Source: Lutibacter litoralis
Lineage (GTDB): Bacteria; Bacteroidota; Bacteroidia; Flavobacteriales; Flavobacteriaceae
DNA: 64,000 bases
Assembly: GCF_014646675.1 (NCBI RefSeq)
Contig: NZ_BMNS01000006.1
Span: 248,001 to 312,000, forward strand
Direction: 5' to 3'
In this document: positions 9,327 to 17,626 of the stretch, one piece after another
How the letters are laid out: each line of letters opens with the position of its first letter
How positions within the stretch are numbered: position 1 is the first letter of the stretch
Position numbers and translations under genes: made by a program
The notes under the pieces: generated by a model
Seen by the model: the letters and a program-made list of their open reading frames with translations, nothing else
What the model was told of the DNA's origin: nothing
The model's database searches: none

Positions 9327-9625
9327 AATTTAACTTTAGGTCTATTCATTAAATAATTAGCAGCTTGCTGCTCTATTTCGTCTTGAGAATCCATACGGTT
9401 ACGCAGTAACCATTGGTCTAATTCTTCACGTTGGAAGTAGAGTTTTTTACCATTCGGTTTATAGTGTGGAATGGCTGCCGTACTTGTTAATTTATACAAG
9501 TGCGATTGTGATAATTCTAAATACTTACAAGTTTCATTAAAGTTTAATACTTGCTTTTGCATCACTTGCTGTATTTGCAGCATTTTTTCGATGCGGTCTA
9601 ATTGTGATAAAATGTTATCGTTCAT
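9323..9625 (-). CDS. helix-turn-helix (HTH_17/excisionase-type) protein
   Basis: The 100-residue protein has an HTH_17 domain at about residues 25-75 (FNETCKYLELSQSHLYKLTS, then IPHYKPNGKKLYFQREELDQW), the usual excisionase-family form. It is first in the leftward replication operon. A perfect 17-base palindrome sits 45 bases upstream of its start, so it may autoregulate. It is similar in layout to the next gene (9033-9326), and pairs of such genes are common on Bacteroidota integrative elements. Confidence 0.75.
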   Translation of the reverse strand: MNDNILSQLDRIEKMLQIQQVMQKQVLNFNETCKYLELSQSHLYKLTSTAAIPHYKPNGKKLYFQREELDQWLLRNRMDSQDEIEQQAANYLMNRPKVKL

Positions 9626-9669
9626 CTTATTTAAAGATTAAATTGAAAATGAACGCTTGGCCAAACGTA

Positions 9670-9699
9670 TCAATGATTATCATTGACAAGGCAAATATG
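9670..9699 (-). promoter_or_regulatory. palindromic operator and -7-like element of the replication operon
   Basis: TCAATGATTATCATTGA at 9670-9686 is a perfect 8-1-8 inverted repeat, upstream of the HTH gene that starts at 9625. On the minus strand it directly follows CATATTTG (9692-9699), one base off the TAnnTTTG core consensus. A repressor bound to the palindrome would cover the start point. Candidate binders are the two HTH_17 proteins encoded just downstream. Confidence 0.45.
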
Positions 9700-9817
9700 G
9701 GATAAGATGGAATGGTAGTTAAAACTGGAAATAGAAATTGGTTTAACACCTTGTATGTTAAAGTGTTAAAATATAAGTTGGAATTAGCTGTTGGAAATAA
9801 ATGAGTTATTTCTGAAT

Positions 9818-10792
9818 TTATTTTGGGATGCTTTTAAACCAAAGGTTTACGAAAAGAATTTCACTTAATTCGTCTGGAGAGTTTGTAAGGGTATTGAATA
9901 CTTTAGAAGTATTTGTATTGTATCTATGGTTTAAAAATCTCACATATTCTTTATGGTCAATTACTCTAAATGGCTCAAAAACTTTATCATTAAAATATAA
10001 TTTATCAATTATTGTATGGTAAAAGGCAGCAATTAAGGTTTTGTTTTTTCTAGCTCTATTTGGTATGAAATTATAATCTTTATCTATTATTCCTGCATCA
10101 AATAATAGTTCTTCAGCTCGGGCAAATCTTTCTTTTTTAGCAATGATTTTATCATAAGGTAAAATGTTCTTTTTTGTATTTCTAAAATCTAAATCTCCTT
10201 TAATTGGTTTGAATAAATTATCATTATCAATAGGAAATGAAGTTGCCTTTATATGTTTTTCATTTGTAAATTCAGAAGGTATTATTTCAGCATTTTCAGG
10301 ATGCGTTGTATTAAAATAATGATAGTAAATATCTTCAATTTCAATAATTTCTTTAGAGGAATATTTATTGAATTTTTCTTGAAGTTCCATAAATAATAAA
10401 ATTGCATTTGCCTTTAAATAATTTATGATTGTTGTTTCGGTTTTATTTAATGATCTACTTGTAATGTAATTATTAATGTCAAGTAAGTATTGTTCTAGTC
10501 GATTAAAAAAAACACCGTATGTATAGTGTAGTTCTGGGTGCATTGCATCCGGATGAAAGGCTTCAATTAGTTCATTGTAAATATCTTGACATTTTACATC
10601 AATTGATTTGAAGTAGTATTTTTCCTTAATTCCTAATGGTTGTTTTATGTCAAGTTTATATGCAGGAGGTTTACTAAAATTAATTTTATAATTCAATTTT
10701 TGAAACTCTTGTTGGTATTGATTGCTAGTTCTATTGTCTTTATGCAATCCAAAACCAATAGAAACTATTTTAGAAAATAAGTCATTTGCCAT
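9818..10792 (-). CDS. hypothetical protein, coupled to the integrase
   Basis: I do not recognise this 324-residue protein. It has no signal peptide or membrane segment and is mostly helical and charged. Conserved-looking stretches are ELIEAFHPDAMHPELHYTYG and a C-terminal RAEELLFDAGIIDKDYNFIP followed by KTLIAAFYHTIIDKLYFNDK. Its ATG overlaps the integrase stop (TAATG), so it is made together with the integrase and probably has an element-specific role, for example in recombination control. There is no evidence for a more exact function. Confidence 0.7.
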   Translation of the reverse strand: MANDLFSKIVSIGFGLHKDNRTSNQYQQEFQKLNYKINFSKPPAYKLDIKQPLGIKEKYYFKSIDVKCQDIYNELIEAFHPDAMHPELHYTYGVFFNRLEQYLLDINNYITSRSLNKTETTIINYLKANAILLFMELQEKFNKYSSKEIIEIEDIYYHYFNTTHPENAEIIPSEFTNEKHIKATSFPIDNDNLFKPIKGDLDFRNTKKNILPYDKIIAKKERFARAEELLFDAGIIDKDYNFIPNRARKNKTLIAAFYHTIIDKLYFNDKVFEPFRVIDHKEYVRFLNHRYNTNTSKVFNTLTNSPDELSEILFVNLWFKSIPK

Positions 10793-11886
10793 TATAAATC
10801 CAATTTAATACGGTTAGCAGCATCTTTCTTTTTATCGTCAATTACTTTTGCGTAAATCTGTGTAGTTCTTAATTCTTTATGTCCTAATAGTTTAGAAACT
10901 GTATAAATATCCGTACCCATTGTAAGCTGTAGCGTTGCATAGGTATGCCGGGCGCAATGGAATGTAATAGTTTTTGAAATACCTGCTTTCATAACCCATT
11001 GTTGTAGTTTTAAATTAGACCAAGCACTGTAATTTAAACCTTCAAATATTTTATTAGATTTTTCGTTTTGTTCACCTAACAAACTGTAGGCTTGTTCTGA
11101 AATAGGTAAAGTTTCAACACCTTTAGTTTTCTTTTGTCTGAAACGGATGTAATATCCCATTTCTTTAGAATGTTGCACTTCTGACCATACTAGTTTTTCA
11201 ATGTCTGACCATCTTAATCCAGTAAGAGCAGAAAATAAAAAGGCTTTTTTTAATAATGGAATTTCACATTCAACATTTACAACAGATTGTAATTCATCTA
11301 ATGTTAGAAATTCTCGTTGAGGTTCCCCTTGTTTGAAATGCGAAATACTTTCAGAAGGATTTGTCTTTAAAAAACCATCTTTTACAGCTTGTTTAAGTGC
11401 TGCTTTAAATTTTCCAAAATAAGAGTATTTTGAATTTTGAGAAAGTAATTTTTGTGCTTTAGTTTTAGCATTTTTATCTAAATAACTTTTGAAGCCCTCT
11501 ACATATTCTTTATCAAGGTTTTGGAAATTTATACCGTTAGGTGAGTAGATTTTTAAATGTTTAAACATACTTTCCCAATTACCAAAGTTACCTGAGCTTG
11601 AATTTTTCTTTTCTATTAAGTCAGATATATATTTAAAAAAACTGCCTTTTAGTTTTTCTAAATCTTGAAAGCCATAAATACCGTTTTGAATTTCGATTTG
11701 TTTTTGAGCCCAAATAGATTCAGCTAATGCAAGTGTCTTTTTATTGAAAGTTCTTTCTTCTGTTGTTTTTGGTTTGTGATGTAAGAACAGTTTTAAGGAT
11801 TCAATTTTTCTTTTACCTCTGTTGTAGTAATCCAGATATAAAACAACTTTGTTGTTTTTAACTCTTTGTCTTAATGTAACTTTCAT
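10792..11886 (-). CDS. int: tyrosine recombinase / integrase
   Basis: The 364-residue protein has the Bacteroidota integrase layout. An arm-binding N-terminus (about 1-95) is followed by a core-binding SAM-like domain (95-180) and a catalytic domain. The visible catalytic set is Arg225 (TGLRWSDIE), a beta-sheet Lys near 252-255, His310-x-x-Arg313 (HCARHTYATL), His336 (LLGHKE) and Tyr345 (TTQIYAKV). All are intact, so it should be active. It lies beside the mnmE 3' end with one small HTH gene between, as expected for an integrase next to its own attachment site. Confidence 0.92.
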   Translation of the reverse strand: MKVTLRQRVKNNKVVLYLDYYNRGKRKIESLKLFLHHKPKTTEERTFNKKTLALAESIWAQKQIEIQNGIYGFQDLEKLKGSFFKYISDLIEKKNSSSGNFGNWESMFKHLKIYSPNGINFQNLDKEYVEGFKSYLDKNAKTKAQKLLSQNSKYSYFGKFKAALKQAVKDGFLKTNPSESISHFKQGEPQREFLTLDELQSVVNVECEIPLLKKAFLFSALTGLRWSDIEKLVWSEVQHSKEMGYYIRFRQKKTKGVETLPISEQAYSLLGEQNEKSNKIFEGLNYSAWSNLKLQQWVMKAGISKTITFHCARHTYATLQLTMGTDIYTVSKLLGHKELRTTQIYAKVIDDKKKDAANRIKLDL

Positions 11887-11940
11887 TTATAGCAATTTAA
11901 TTGGTTAGTAATTTATTAATTTTATTTGAATCGTTTTTCG

Positions 11941-12312
11941 TTAAACAAATAAATTTTCAATTTGTGACCGTTTAATAATATGTTTTCTGCCGAATTGGAC
12001 AGCTGTAAGTTGACCTCTTTTTACCATTCTTTGAATGGTCCATCTACTAACACCAATTAATTGAGATGCATCTGAAATGCTTAAAAAGTCTTTAGAGTTT
12101 AAAGAAGTAGGGGAAGGGGTGTTCTCTTTTTGAATTGTTTTAGTTTTGATTACATTTTGTTCAATTGATGATTGGATCTTTTCTTGTCGCTTTCTTGCTT
12201 TGTATGCTCTTTTAGAACAATTATCACTACAACATTTTGTAACTGTAGTACGTGCAATAAATGCTTTACCGCAATATTCGCAAGTTTTAGGAATTTGTAG
12301 ATTGCTGCTCAT
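11941..12312 (-). CDS. zinc-finger plus HTH_17 DNA-binding protein
   Basis: The 123-residue protein starts with a small zinc-ribbon-like module (CEYCGKAF, then CCSDNCSKRAYKARKRQ) and ends with an HTH_17 domain (FLSISDASQLIGVSRWTIQR, then MVKRGQLTAVQFGRKHIIKR). It is the gene nearest the mnmE junction and is transcribed toward the integrase with a 54-base gap. The position and fold fit an excisionase or regulator of excision. The zinc finger fused to an excisionase-like domain is a recurring form on Bacteroidota elements. Confidence 0.75.
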   Translation of the reverse strand: MSSNLQIPKTCEYCGKAFIARTTVTKCCSDNCSKRAYKARKRQEKIQSSIEQNVIKTKTIQKENTPSPTSLNSKDFLSISDASQLIGVSRWTIQRMVKRGQLTAVQFGRKHIIKRSQIENLFV

Positions 12313-12518
12313 AATGGTGCTGTTTATGTAATTGTGGGGCTTTATGTAGCAATATGGTGCATCATTTCGCCTTTATTTTATATCTGTAAAAAAGGCAACA
12401 AATTAAACCTTTTGGCAACAGATATACAACAAATATAACTAAATAAGTGCAGAAAACCAATAAATAAGAGTAGTTAAATATCAGAACAACAGATACTTAA
12501 CAAGCAAGAGTAGTGTAG
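12313..12518. other. right end of the integrated element with candidate arm sites
   Basis: This 206-base gene-free stretch separates the zinc-finger/HTH gene from the mnmE stop. It repeats short words: GGCAACA near 12393 and 12413, CAACAGATA (near 12417, and again near 12488 as CAACAGATAC), and AAGAGTAGT (near 12466 and 12506). Iterated short direct repeats next to a core site are what integrase arm-type and excisionase sites look like; that reading is inference. Confidence 0.45.
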
Positions 12519-12536
12519 TTACTTCCCGATACAAAA
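12519..12536 (-). other. candidate attachment core site inside the mnmE 3' end
   Basis: On the minus strand this reads TTTTGTATCGGGAAGTAA, encoding the last codons FCIGK and the stop of mnmE. From memory, Salmonella genomic island 1 uses an 18-base core at the same place in mnmE/trmE (TTCTGTATTGGGAAGTAA). The two agree at 16 of 18 positions, as expected since both encode the invariant C-terminus. No second copy was seen between 1 and 12518, so the other element end should lie left of the window. Confidence 0.5.
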
Positions 12537-13898
12537 ATTAGCAAAAATATTACCCAATAAATCTTCGGTAGTTACTTCACCAGTAATTTCACCTAAATGA
12601 AAAAGTGCCTGTCTAATATCTATAGCAAATAAATCGGTGCTAATATTTAAATCTAATCCTTTTTGAACCTCTTTAATAGAATTATATGCATTGTTTAATG
12701 CTTCAAAATGTCTAGAGTTACTAACAATAGTTTCGTTATTACTTAATGCTCCTTTATTTACTAAGTGTGTAAGTGTTTCAGTAAGTTTTTGAATACCAGT
12801 TCTATGTTTTGCGGACAAAATAATAAGATTTTCAAACTTATTTTTAAGTGTTGAAATTTGTTTTTCAGTTAATAAATCTGCTTTATTTACGATTGTTAAA
12901 ATTTCTTTTGAAGGATATTTTGCGTCTAATTCAGTAATGTTTTTTTCAAGCATATTTATGTTTGAAGCATCTATTAATTGTAATACTAATTGTGCTTTTT
13001 CTATGTTTTCAAATGTTTTTTGAATTCCAATATTTTCAACAAAATCTTCTGTGGTTCGTATTCCGGCAGTGTCGATAAAACGATAGGCAACGCCTTCAAT
13101 ATTAATTTCATCTTCAATAGCATCTCTTGTTGTACCAGCAATATGACTAACAATGGCTTTTTCTTCATTTAAAAGTGCATTTAATAAAGTGGATTTCCCA
13201 ACATTTGGCTCACCAACTATTGCAATTGGAATTCCGTTTTTTAGCACATTTCCTAAAGCGAAGGAATCTATTAAACGTTTTAAGACCGCGCTAATTTTAT
13301 CAATTAAATTTTTAAATTCGGAACGGTCTGCAAATTCTACATCTTCTTCAGCAAAATCTAACTCTAGCTCAATTAAACTTGCAAAATTTAGTAATTGTTG
13401 ACGTAAATTTTTAATTTCAGTACTAAAACCTCCACGCATTTGTTGCAATGCAACTTGATGTGAAGCGGCTGAGTTTGATGAAATTAAATCGGCCACAGCT
13501 TCTGCCTGACTTAAATCCATTTTTCCATTTAAAAAAGCACGAAGTGTAAATTCACCTGCGTCAGCATTTCTTACACCGTTTTGTAAGAAAAGTTGTATAA
13601 TTTCTTGTTGAATATAAACGGAACCATGGCAATTTATTTCTACAACATTTTCACCAGTATAAGATTTTGGATTTTTAAAAACAGATATTAAAACTTCATC
13701 AATAATTCTATCATTTTCAATAATATTACCTAAATGAATTGTATGAGATTTAACCTCAGTAAGCTTTCTTTTTCCAGATTTAGATTTGAAAAACTGATTT
13801 ACAATTTCAATTGATTTTTCACCAGATAAACGAATAACAGCAATGGCACCAACTCCTGAAGGTGTAGCTAAAGCAATAATGGTATCTTGTTGAATCAT
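12519..13898 (-). CDS. mnmE: tRNA uridine-5-carboxymethylaminomethyl modification GTPase MnmE
   Basis: The 459-residue protein has full family length. The N-terminal tetrahydrofolate-binding domain contains DAGEFTLRAFLNGKMDL (113-129). An inserted G domain has P-loop GEPNVGKST (229-237), switch DTAGIR and NKAD. The C-terminus is FCIGK with Cys456, the conserved CxGK end. With MnmG it builds the xm5 modification on wobble U34 of certain tRNAs. The coding end is intact although a mobile element abuts it, so the element restores the gene's 3' end as site-specific elements in this gene do. Confidence 0.97.
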   Translation of the reverse strand: MIQQDTIIALATPSGVGAIAVIRLSGEKSIEIVNQFFKSKSGKRKLTEVKSHTIHLGNIIENDRIIDEVLISVFKNPKSYTGENVVEINCHGSVYIQQEIIQLFLQNGVRNADAGEFTLRAFLNGKMDLSQAEAVADLISSNSAASHQVALQQMRGGFSTEIKNLRQQLLNFASLIELELDFAEEDVEFADRSEFKNLIDKISAVLKRLIDSFALGNVLKNGIPIAIVGEPNVGKSTLLNALLNEEKAIVSHIAGTTRDAIEDEINIEGVAYRFIDTAGIRTTEDFVENIGIQKTFENIEKAQLVLQLIDASNINMLEKNITELDAKYPSKEILTIVNKADLLTEKQISTLKNKFENLIILSAKHRTGIQKLTETLTHLVNKGALSNNETIVSNSRHFEALNNAYNSIKEVQKGLDLNISTDLFAIDIRQALFHLGEITGEVTTEDLLGNIFANFCIGK

Positions 13899-13911
13899 AA
13901 ATTGTTTTTTG

Positions 13912-13941
13912 CAAAAATACTATTTCATTTTTTGATAACAA
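13912..13941 (-). promoter_or_regulatory. mnmE promoter (TTG / TATTTTTG)
   Basis: On the minus strand a -7 element TATTTTTG (13912-13919) matches TAnnTTTG exactly, and a TTG (13939-13941) stands 19 bases upstream, the spacing known for Bacteroidota primary-sigma promoters. It lies only 13 bases before the mnmE ATG, so the leader would be very short. Confidence 0.5.
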
Positions 13942-13992
13942 TAGTTGTTTTGTCGAAGTATGAGTTTTATTTAGAATAAAGAAAAGTAACTA

Positions 13993-14031
13993 TTTAACAT
14001 TTTTTAACATATAGCTTTAAAAAATGTTAAA
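13993..14031. repeat. 15-bp inverted repeat between mnmE and dps
   Basis: Arms TTTAACATTTTTTAA (13993-14007) and its exact complement (14017-14031) enclose a 9-base loop. It lies about 95 bases before the mnmE start and 92 before the dps start in their divergent gap. It could be an operator for dps or mnmE, or an RNA hairpin in the dps leader; no run of T favours a terminator. Confidence 0.5.
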
Positions 14032-14123
14032 AAATTAGATTTAATTATTTAAAACTTGATTTTTTAAATGAAAAATGTATATTAAGGTAAGTGAATGTTT
14101 AACTATAAAAAATTAAAAAAAAT

Positions 14124-14651
14124 ATGAGTTATTTAAATTTAGACAAAGAAAAAACTTCAAAAACAGTATTTGAATTAAATATACTTTTGGCCGATTATCA
14201 TATTTATTACCAGAAATTAAGAAACTTTCATTGGAATATTTTAGGTAAAAACTTTTTTGATCTACACGAAAAGTTTGAAAGTATGTATAATGATGCGCAG
14301 AAGAAGATTGATGAAATTGCAGAACGAATTTTAACACTTCGATACCAACCTTTAAGTAATTATTCTGGGTACCTAAAAATTTCTGATTTAAAAGAAAGTA
14401 AATCGGATATTACTGATGTTGAAATGGTTAAATGCCTTTTAAAGGATCATACATTATTAATAAATCAATTGAGAAACAGTGCGAGAGCCGCAGAAAATGC
14501 AAATGATGATGGTACTGCTGATTTGATTGGTGGTTATATACGAGATATAGAAAAAACATCTTGGATGTTGGACGCTTGGCGATTAAATACTTCAGACACA
14601 TTGTCTAAACCAATCTTAAAAAGTCAGTTAGAGTTGAGTAAAACAAAATAA
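14124..14651 (+). CDS. dps: Dps-family ferritin-like DNA/iron protection protein
   Basis: The 175-residue protein has the expected Dps length and inter-subunit ferroxidase set: His36 (NFHWN), His48 (FFDLHEKFE), Asp63 and Glu67 (KIDEIAERIL). Dps proteins assemble as 12-mers that oxidise iron with hydrogen peroxide, store it, and can coat DNA in stress. It stands alone, rightward, between leftward genes, and has a 15-bp inverted repeat upstream. The N-terminus is short with few lysines, so DNA binding is uncertain. Confidence 0.93.
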   Translation: MSYLNLDKEKTSKTVFELNILLADYHIYYQKLRNFHWNILGKNFFDLHEKFESMYNDAQKKIDEIAERILTLRYQPLSNYSGYLKISDLKESKSDITDVEMVKCLLKDHTLLINQLRNSARAAENANDDGTADLIGGYIRDIEKTSWMLDAWRLNTSDTLSKPILKSQLELSKTK

Positions 14652-14728
14652 TAGGATTCAATAAAAAAAAACAACTAAAGAAGGAATTTTAGAATTGTTA
14701 TAAACCCTTAATTATTGAATGTTGTTAT

Positions 14729-15169
14729 TTAATAAATAGCTCTTTTTATAAAATCTTCATAGTCTTCATAAAATTCTTCAAACTGATGCATTGCTTCATT
14801 AAAAAAATAATACGCGTTTTGCCAAGTATTTTTGTTGTGGATATTAAAATCTCCGTTATATTTTACATAAATTCTATGAATAATTTTACCAGATTCTAAA
14901 ACATAAAGTTCATCAAATATTACATCTGGTAAATAATCTTCAGTTAATATGTTTTTTAATTCTAAAACTTGGTCAAATAGCAGTTCGTTTTTAGTCCTAT
15001 CGAAAGATTCAATGTCTAAACAAACCAGCGCTTGTTTTTTATCAGCTACAAACTTAAAGCCAAAGTCTTTTATTTTAGTTTTATAAAGCACCCATTTTCT
15101 AGGAAATGATTTTCCGAAACTAGTCCAAAATTCTTTTCTTAATTGTGCAGATTCTTCTTTACTAAACAT
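14729..15169 (-). CDS. DUF4268 family protein
   Basis: This 146-residue soluble protein is rich in aromatic and acidic residues (FWTSFGKSFPRKWVLYKTKI near the N-terminus; a C-terminal FNEAMHQFEEFYEDYEDFI). It resembles DUF4268 proteins, whose fold relates to nuclease-like domains, but I see no clear catalytic set. Its ATG overlaps the miaE stop by one base (TAATG), so the two are translationally coupled; that pairing gives no known functional link. Confidence 0.75.
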   Translation of the reverse strand: MFSKEESAQLRKEFWTSFGKSFPRKWVLYKTKIKDFGFKFVADKKQALVCLDIESFDRTKNELLFDQVLELKNILTEDYLPDVIFDELYVLESGKIIHRIYVKYNGDFNIHNKNTWQNAYYFFNEAMHQFEEFYEDYEDFIKRAIY

Positions 15170-15753
15170 TATCCGTGTATCTTTGCTTTAACGCCTCTTT
15201 TTTTCATAAAGGCTGCTTCGTATTCAACCAAACCTTTCCACTTTTCATCAACAATTTTTCTATCCTGATATTTTCTGGCAAAGTTTAAAAAAGTCACATA
15301 ATGATTTGCCTCTGAGGTCATTAAGTCTAAATAAAATTTAGAAAGTTCTTCATCTTTCATATTATCAGCAAAAACTTTAAAACGCTCGCAACTTCTTGCT
15401 TCAATTAGAGCAGCAACAAGTAATCGTTGAATCAAGCTTTCCAATCTATCTTTTGTTTTTGGAAAATAACTTTGTACATGAATAGCATAATCGTTTTTTT
15501 GTGCTCTTCCTAAAGTCATTCCACGCTTCACCATTATATCATGAACCATTTTAAAATGTTCTAATTCTTCAATAGCAATAAGTGCCATTTCTTGCACCAA
15601 TTCAGTTTCTTCGGAATAATTTATTATTAAAGAAGTTGCGTTTGAAGAAGCTTTTTGTTCGGCATACGCGTGATCTGTTAATATTTGTTGTAAGTCATTT
15701 TTAGCAATCTCTGCCCAGGAAGTTCCTGTTTCAAATTGTAAACCAAGCATCAT
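15169..15753 (-). CDS. miaE: tRNA-(ms2io6A)-hydroxylase-like diiron protein MiaE
   Basis: The 194-residue ferritin-like four-helix protein carries EELEHFKMVHDIM (an ExxH diiron ligand pair), then EARSCERFKVF and SEANHYVTFLNFARKY, which supply the second half of the diiron site. The family hydroxylates the isopentenyl group of ms2i6A37 in tRNA using oxygen. It lies 34 bases downstream of dnaX and likely shares its transcript. Start: two adjacent ATG codons; either could be used. Confidence 0.88.
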   Translation of the reverse strand: MMLGLQFETGTSWAEIAKNDLQQILTDHAYAEQKASSNATSLIINYSEETELVQEMALIAIEELEHFKMVHDIMVKRGMTLGRAQKNDYAIHVQSYFPKTKDRLESLIQRLLVAALIEARSCERFKVFADNMKDEELSKFYLDLMTSEANHYVTFLNFARKYQDRKIVDEKWKGLVEYEAAFMKKRGVKAKIHG

Positions 15754-15787
15754 GGCGAATTAAGTTTTTATTGTATGTGGTTATTAT

Positions 15788-17482
15788 TCATAAATCTAAA
15801 TCAAACGTTTTTTTTAATAACTCCATAGCCTTATTTTTTTCTTTTAATTTCTCATATTTTTCTTGAGGTGTATATGCATATTTTTTAGTTTCCTCTTCAT
15901 TTACGTGTAAAATTAAATCTACTTTAAAATTATTTAATTGTTCTCTAACAAACTTTAAAAGTGGATGTTTCCCACGTTCCAATTGGTCTTTCATTAAATG
16001 ATTTGGAAGGTCGAAATGAAGATTTTTATCTTTTAAATATGGTGTATTAGCATTCATAACAGCAGTTAAACTTTTTTTACCTTTCTCTAAAAGTAATGCT
16101 GCATATTTTTTCCATGCTAAAACTGCTTCACTTTCAGTAAAACTGTCTGTTGGTAATCCTTCAACTTGATCGTATTCAACTTCAATCTTTTCTAATTCTT
16201 TTTTCCTGTTGATACTGGTTAATGATAGAGAAGAACGTCTTCTAATTGATGTTTCTAAGATTGGTTTTGGTTCTTTTTTTACAGGTTTAGCAACTGCTTT
16301 TGAAACAACTAGTACTTTTTCAGGTTTTTGGTATGCAGGAATTTGTTTAGAAAAAGTGCGTCTTTTTACCTTACTTTCAAAATGAATAGCTGCAATTATG
16401 TATGGTTTGTTATTTTTTTTTTCTCCATCAAAAGTGATAGAGGCTAATTGCATTAGGGTAAGTTCCACCAATAACCGTTGATTTTTACTGCTCTTGTATT
16501 TTAAATCACATTCATTTGCCAATTCAATAGCTTGCAGCAGAAAACGTAAATCACTTTTTTGAGATTGTTCTAAATATTTCTTTTTAGCATTGTCTCCAAC
16601 TTCTAATAAATCTAACGTAATTTTGTCTTTTGCAACTAGTAAATCTCTAAAATGAGAAGCCAAGCCATTTATAAAATGATGTCCTTCAAATCCTTTTGAT
16701 AAAATAGTGTTAAAATGAATTAAAACTTCTGGTATTTTGTTTTCTAACAGTAGATCTGAAGTAATAAAATATTCGTCGTAATCTAATACATTTAAATTTT
16801 CTGTAACTGCTTTTCTTGTTAACTCGGTGCCTGAAAAACTTACAACTCTATCAAAAATAGATAAGGCATCTCGCATTGCTCCATCTGCTTTTTGAGCTAT
16901 TATATGAAGCGCATCATCGTCGGCATTAATTTTTTCTTGGGCAGCAATTTTAACTAAATATTCCTTTGCGTCTAAAACTCCAATTCGTTTAAAATCAAAT
17001 ATTTGACAGCGAGAAAGAATGGTTGGAATAATTTTATGTTTCTCGGTAGTTGCTAAAATAAAAATAGCATGCGCTGGTGGTTCTTCTAAAGTTTTTAAGA
17101 ATGCGTTAAAAGCAGCTTGAGATAACATGTGAACCTCATCTATAATATACACTTTAAATTTTCCTGTTTGCGGAGGAATTCTTACTTGATCTGTTAAACT
17201 TCTAATATCATCAACAGAATTATTTGATGCTGCATCTAATTCAAAAATATTAAACGCAAAATCATCTTCACTAGTTTCTCCTGCATTTTCATTTATTCTT
17301 TTTGCTAAAATTCTAGCGCAGGTTGTTTTACCTACACCACGTGGTCCTGTAAATAAAAGTGCTTGTGCTAAATGGTTGTTTTTTATAGCATTTTCTAGCG
17401 TATTTGTAATCGCTTTTTGCCCAATAACATCCTCAAATGTTTGAGGTCTATATTTTCGAGCTGATACTATAAATTGTTCCAT
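15788..17482 (-). CDS. dnaX: DNA polymerase III subunit gamma/tau
   Basis: The 564-residue AAA+ clamp-loader subunit has Walker A GPRGVGKTT at 46-54, Walker B DEVHMLS, sensor-1 region LATTEKHKIIPTILSRCQIF and sensor-2 DGAMRDALSIFD. The C-terminal 200 residues form the tau-like tail. The four-cysteine zinc module usual between Walker A and B is missing: the stretch NENAGETSEDDFAFNIFELD has no cysteine. This appears normal in flavobacteria. Role: loads the beta sliding clamp at the replication fork. No frameshift signal to make a short gamma form was seen. Confidence 0.96.
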   Translation of the reverse strand: MEQFIVSARKYRPQTFEDVIGQKAITNTLENAIKNNHLAQALLFTGPRGVGKTTCARILAKRINENAGETSEDDFAFNIFELDAASNNSVDDIRSLTDQVRIPPQTGKFKVYIIDEVHMLSQAAFNAFLKTLEEPPAHAIFILATTEKHKIIPTILSRCQIFDFKRIGVLDAKEYLVKIAAQEKINADDDALHIIAQKADGAMRDALSIFDRVVSFSGTELTRKAVTENLNVLDYDEYFITSDLLLENKIPEVLIHFNTILSKGFEGHHFINGLASHFRDLLVAKDKITLDLLEVGDNAKKKYLEQSQKSDLRFLLQAIELANECDLKYKSSKNQRLLVELTLMQLASITFDGEKKNNKPYIIAAIHFESKVKRRTFSKQIPAYQKPEKVLVVSKAVAKPVKKEPKPILETSIRRRSSLSLTSINRKKELEKIEVEYDQVEGLPTDSFTESEAVLAWKKYAALLLEKGKKSLTAVMNANTPYLKDKNLHFDLPNHLMKDQLERGKHPLLKFVREQLNNFKVDLILHVNEEETKKYAYTPQEKYEKLKEKNKAMELLKKTFDLDL

Positions 17483-17626
17483 TTACTTTATTTTAGTTGT
17501 TTTACAAAAATATATAAACTAAAGGATATTTTTAGCCAAATACTCAAAAAAATGAAAAGTAAAAAGTTAAATGTTTGTTGTTGTAATATTAGTAACTAAA
17601 AACTGAACAGCAACTAAACCCTAAAA

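Noticed and set aside
6354-12312. Prophage
   Set aside because: Integrase and HTH genes are present, but no capsid, tail, portal, terminase or lysis gene is visible; an integrative element fits better.
1-12518. Second copy of the mnmE-end core site marking the left element border
   Set aside because: I read the stretch for TTACTTCCCGATAC or its complement and found none; the border is assumed to lie outside the window.
14113-14337. Antisense frame over dps
   Set aside because: Mirrors the coding frame of a clear Dps gene; no own features. Many other frames antisense to sulfatases and GH20 genes were dropped for the same reason.
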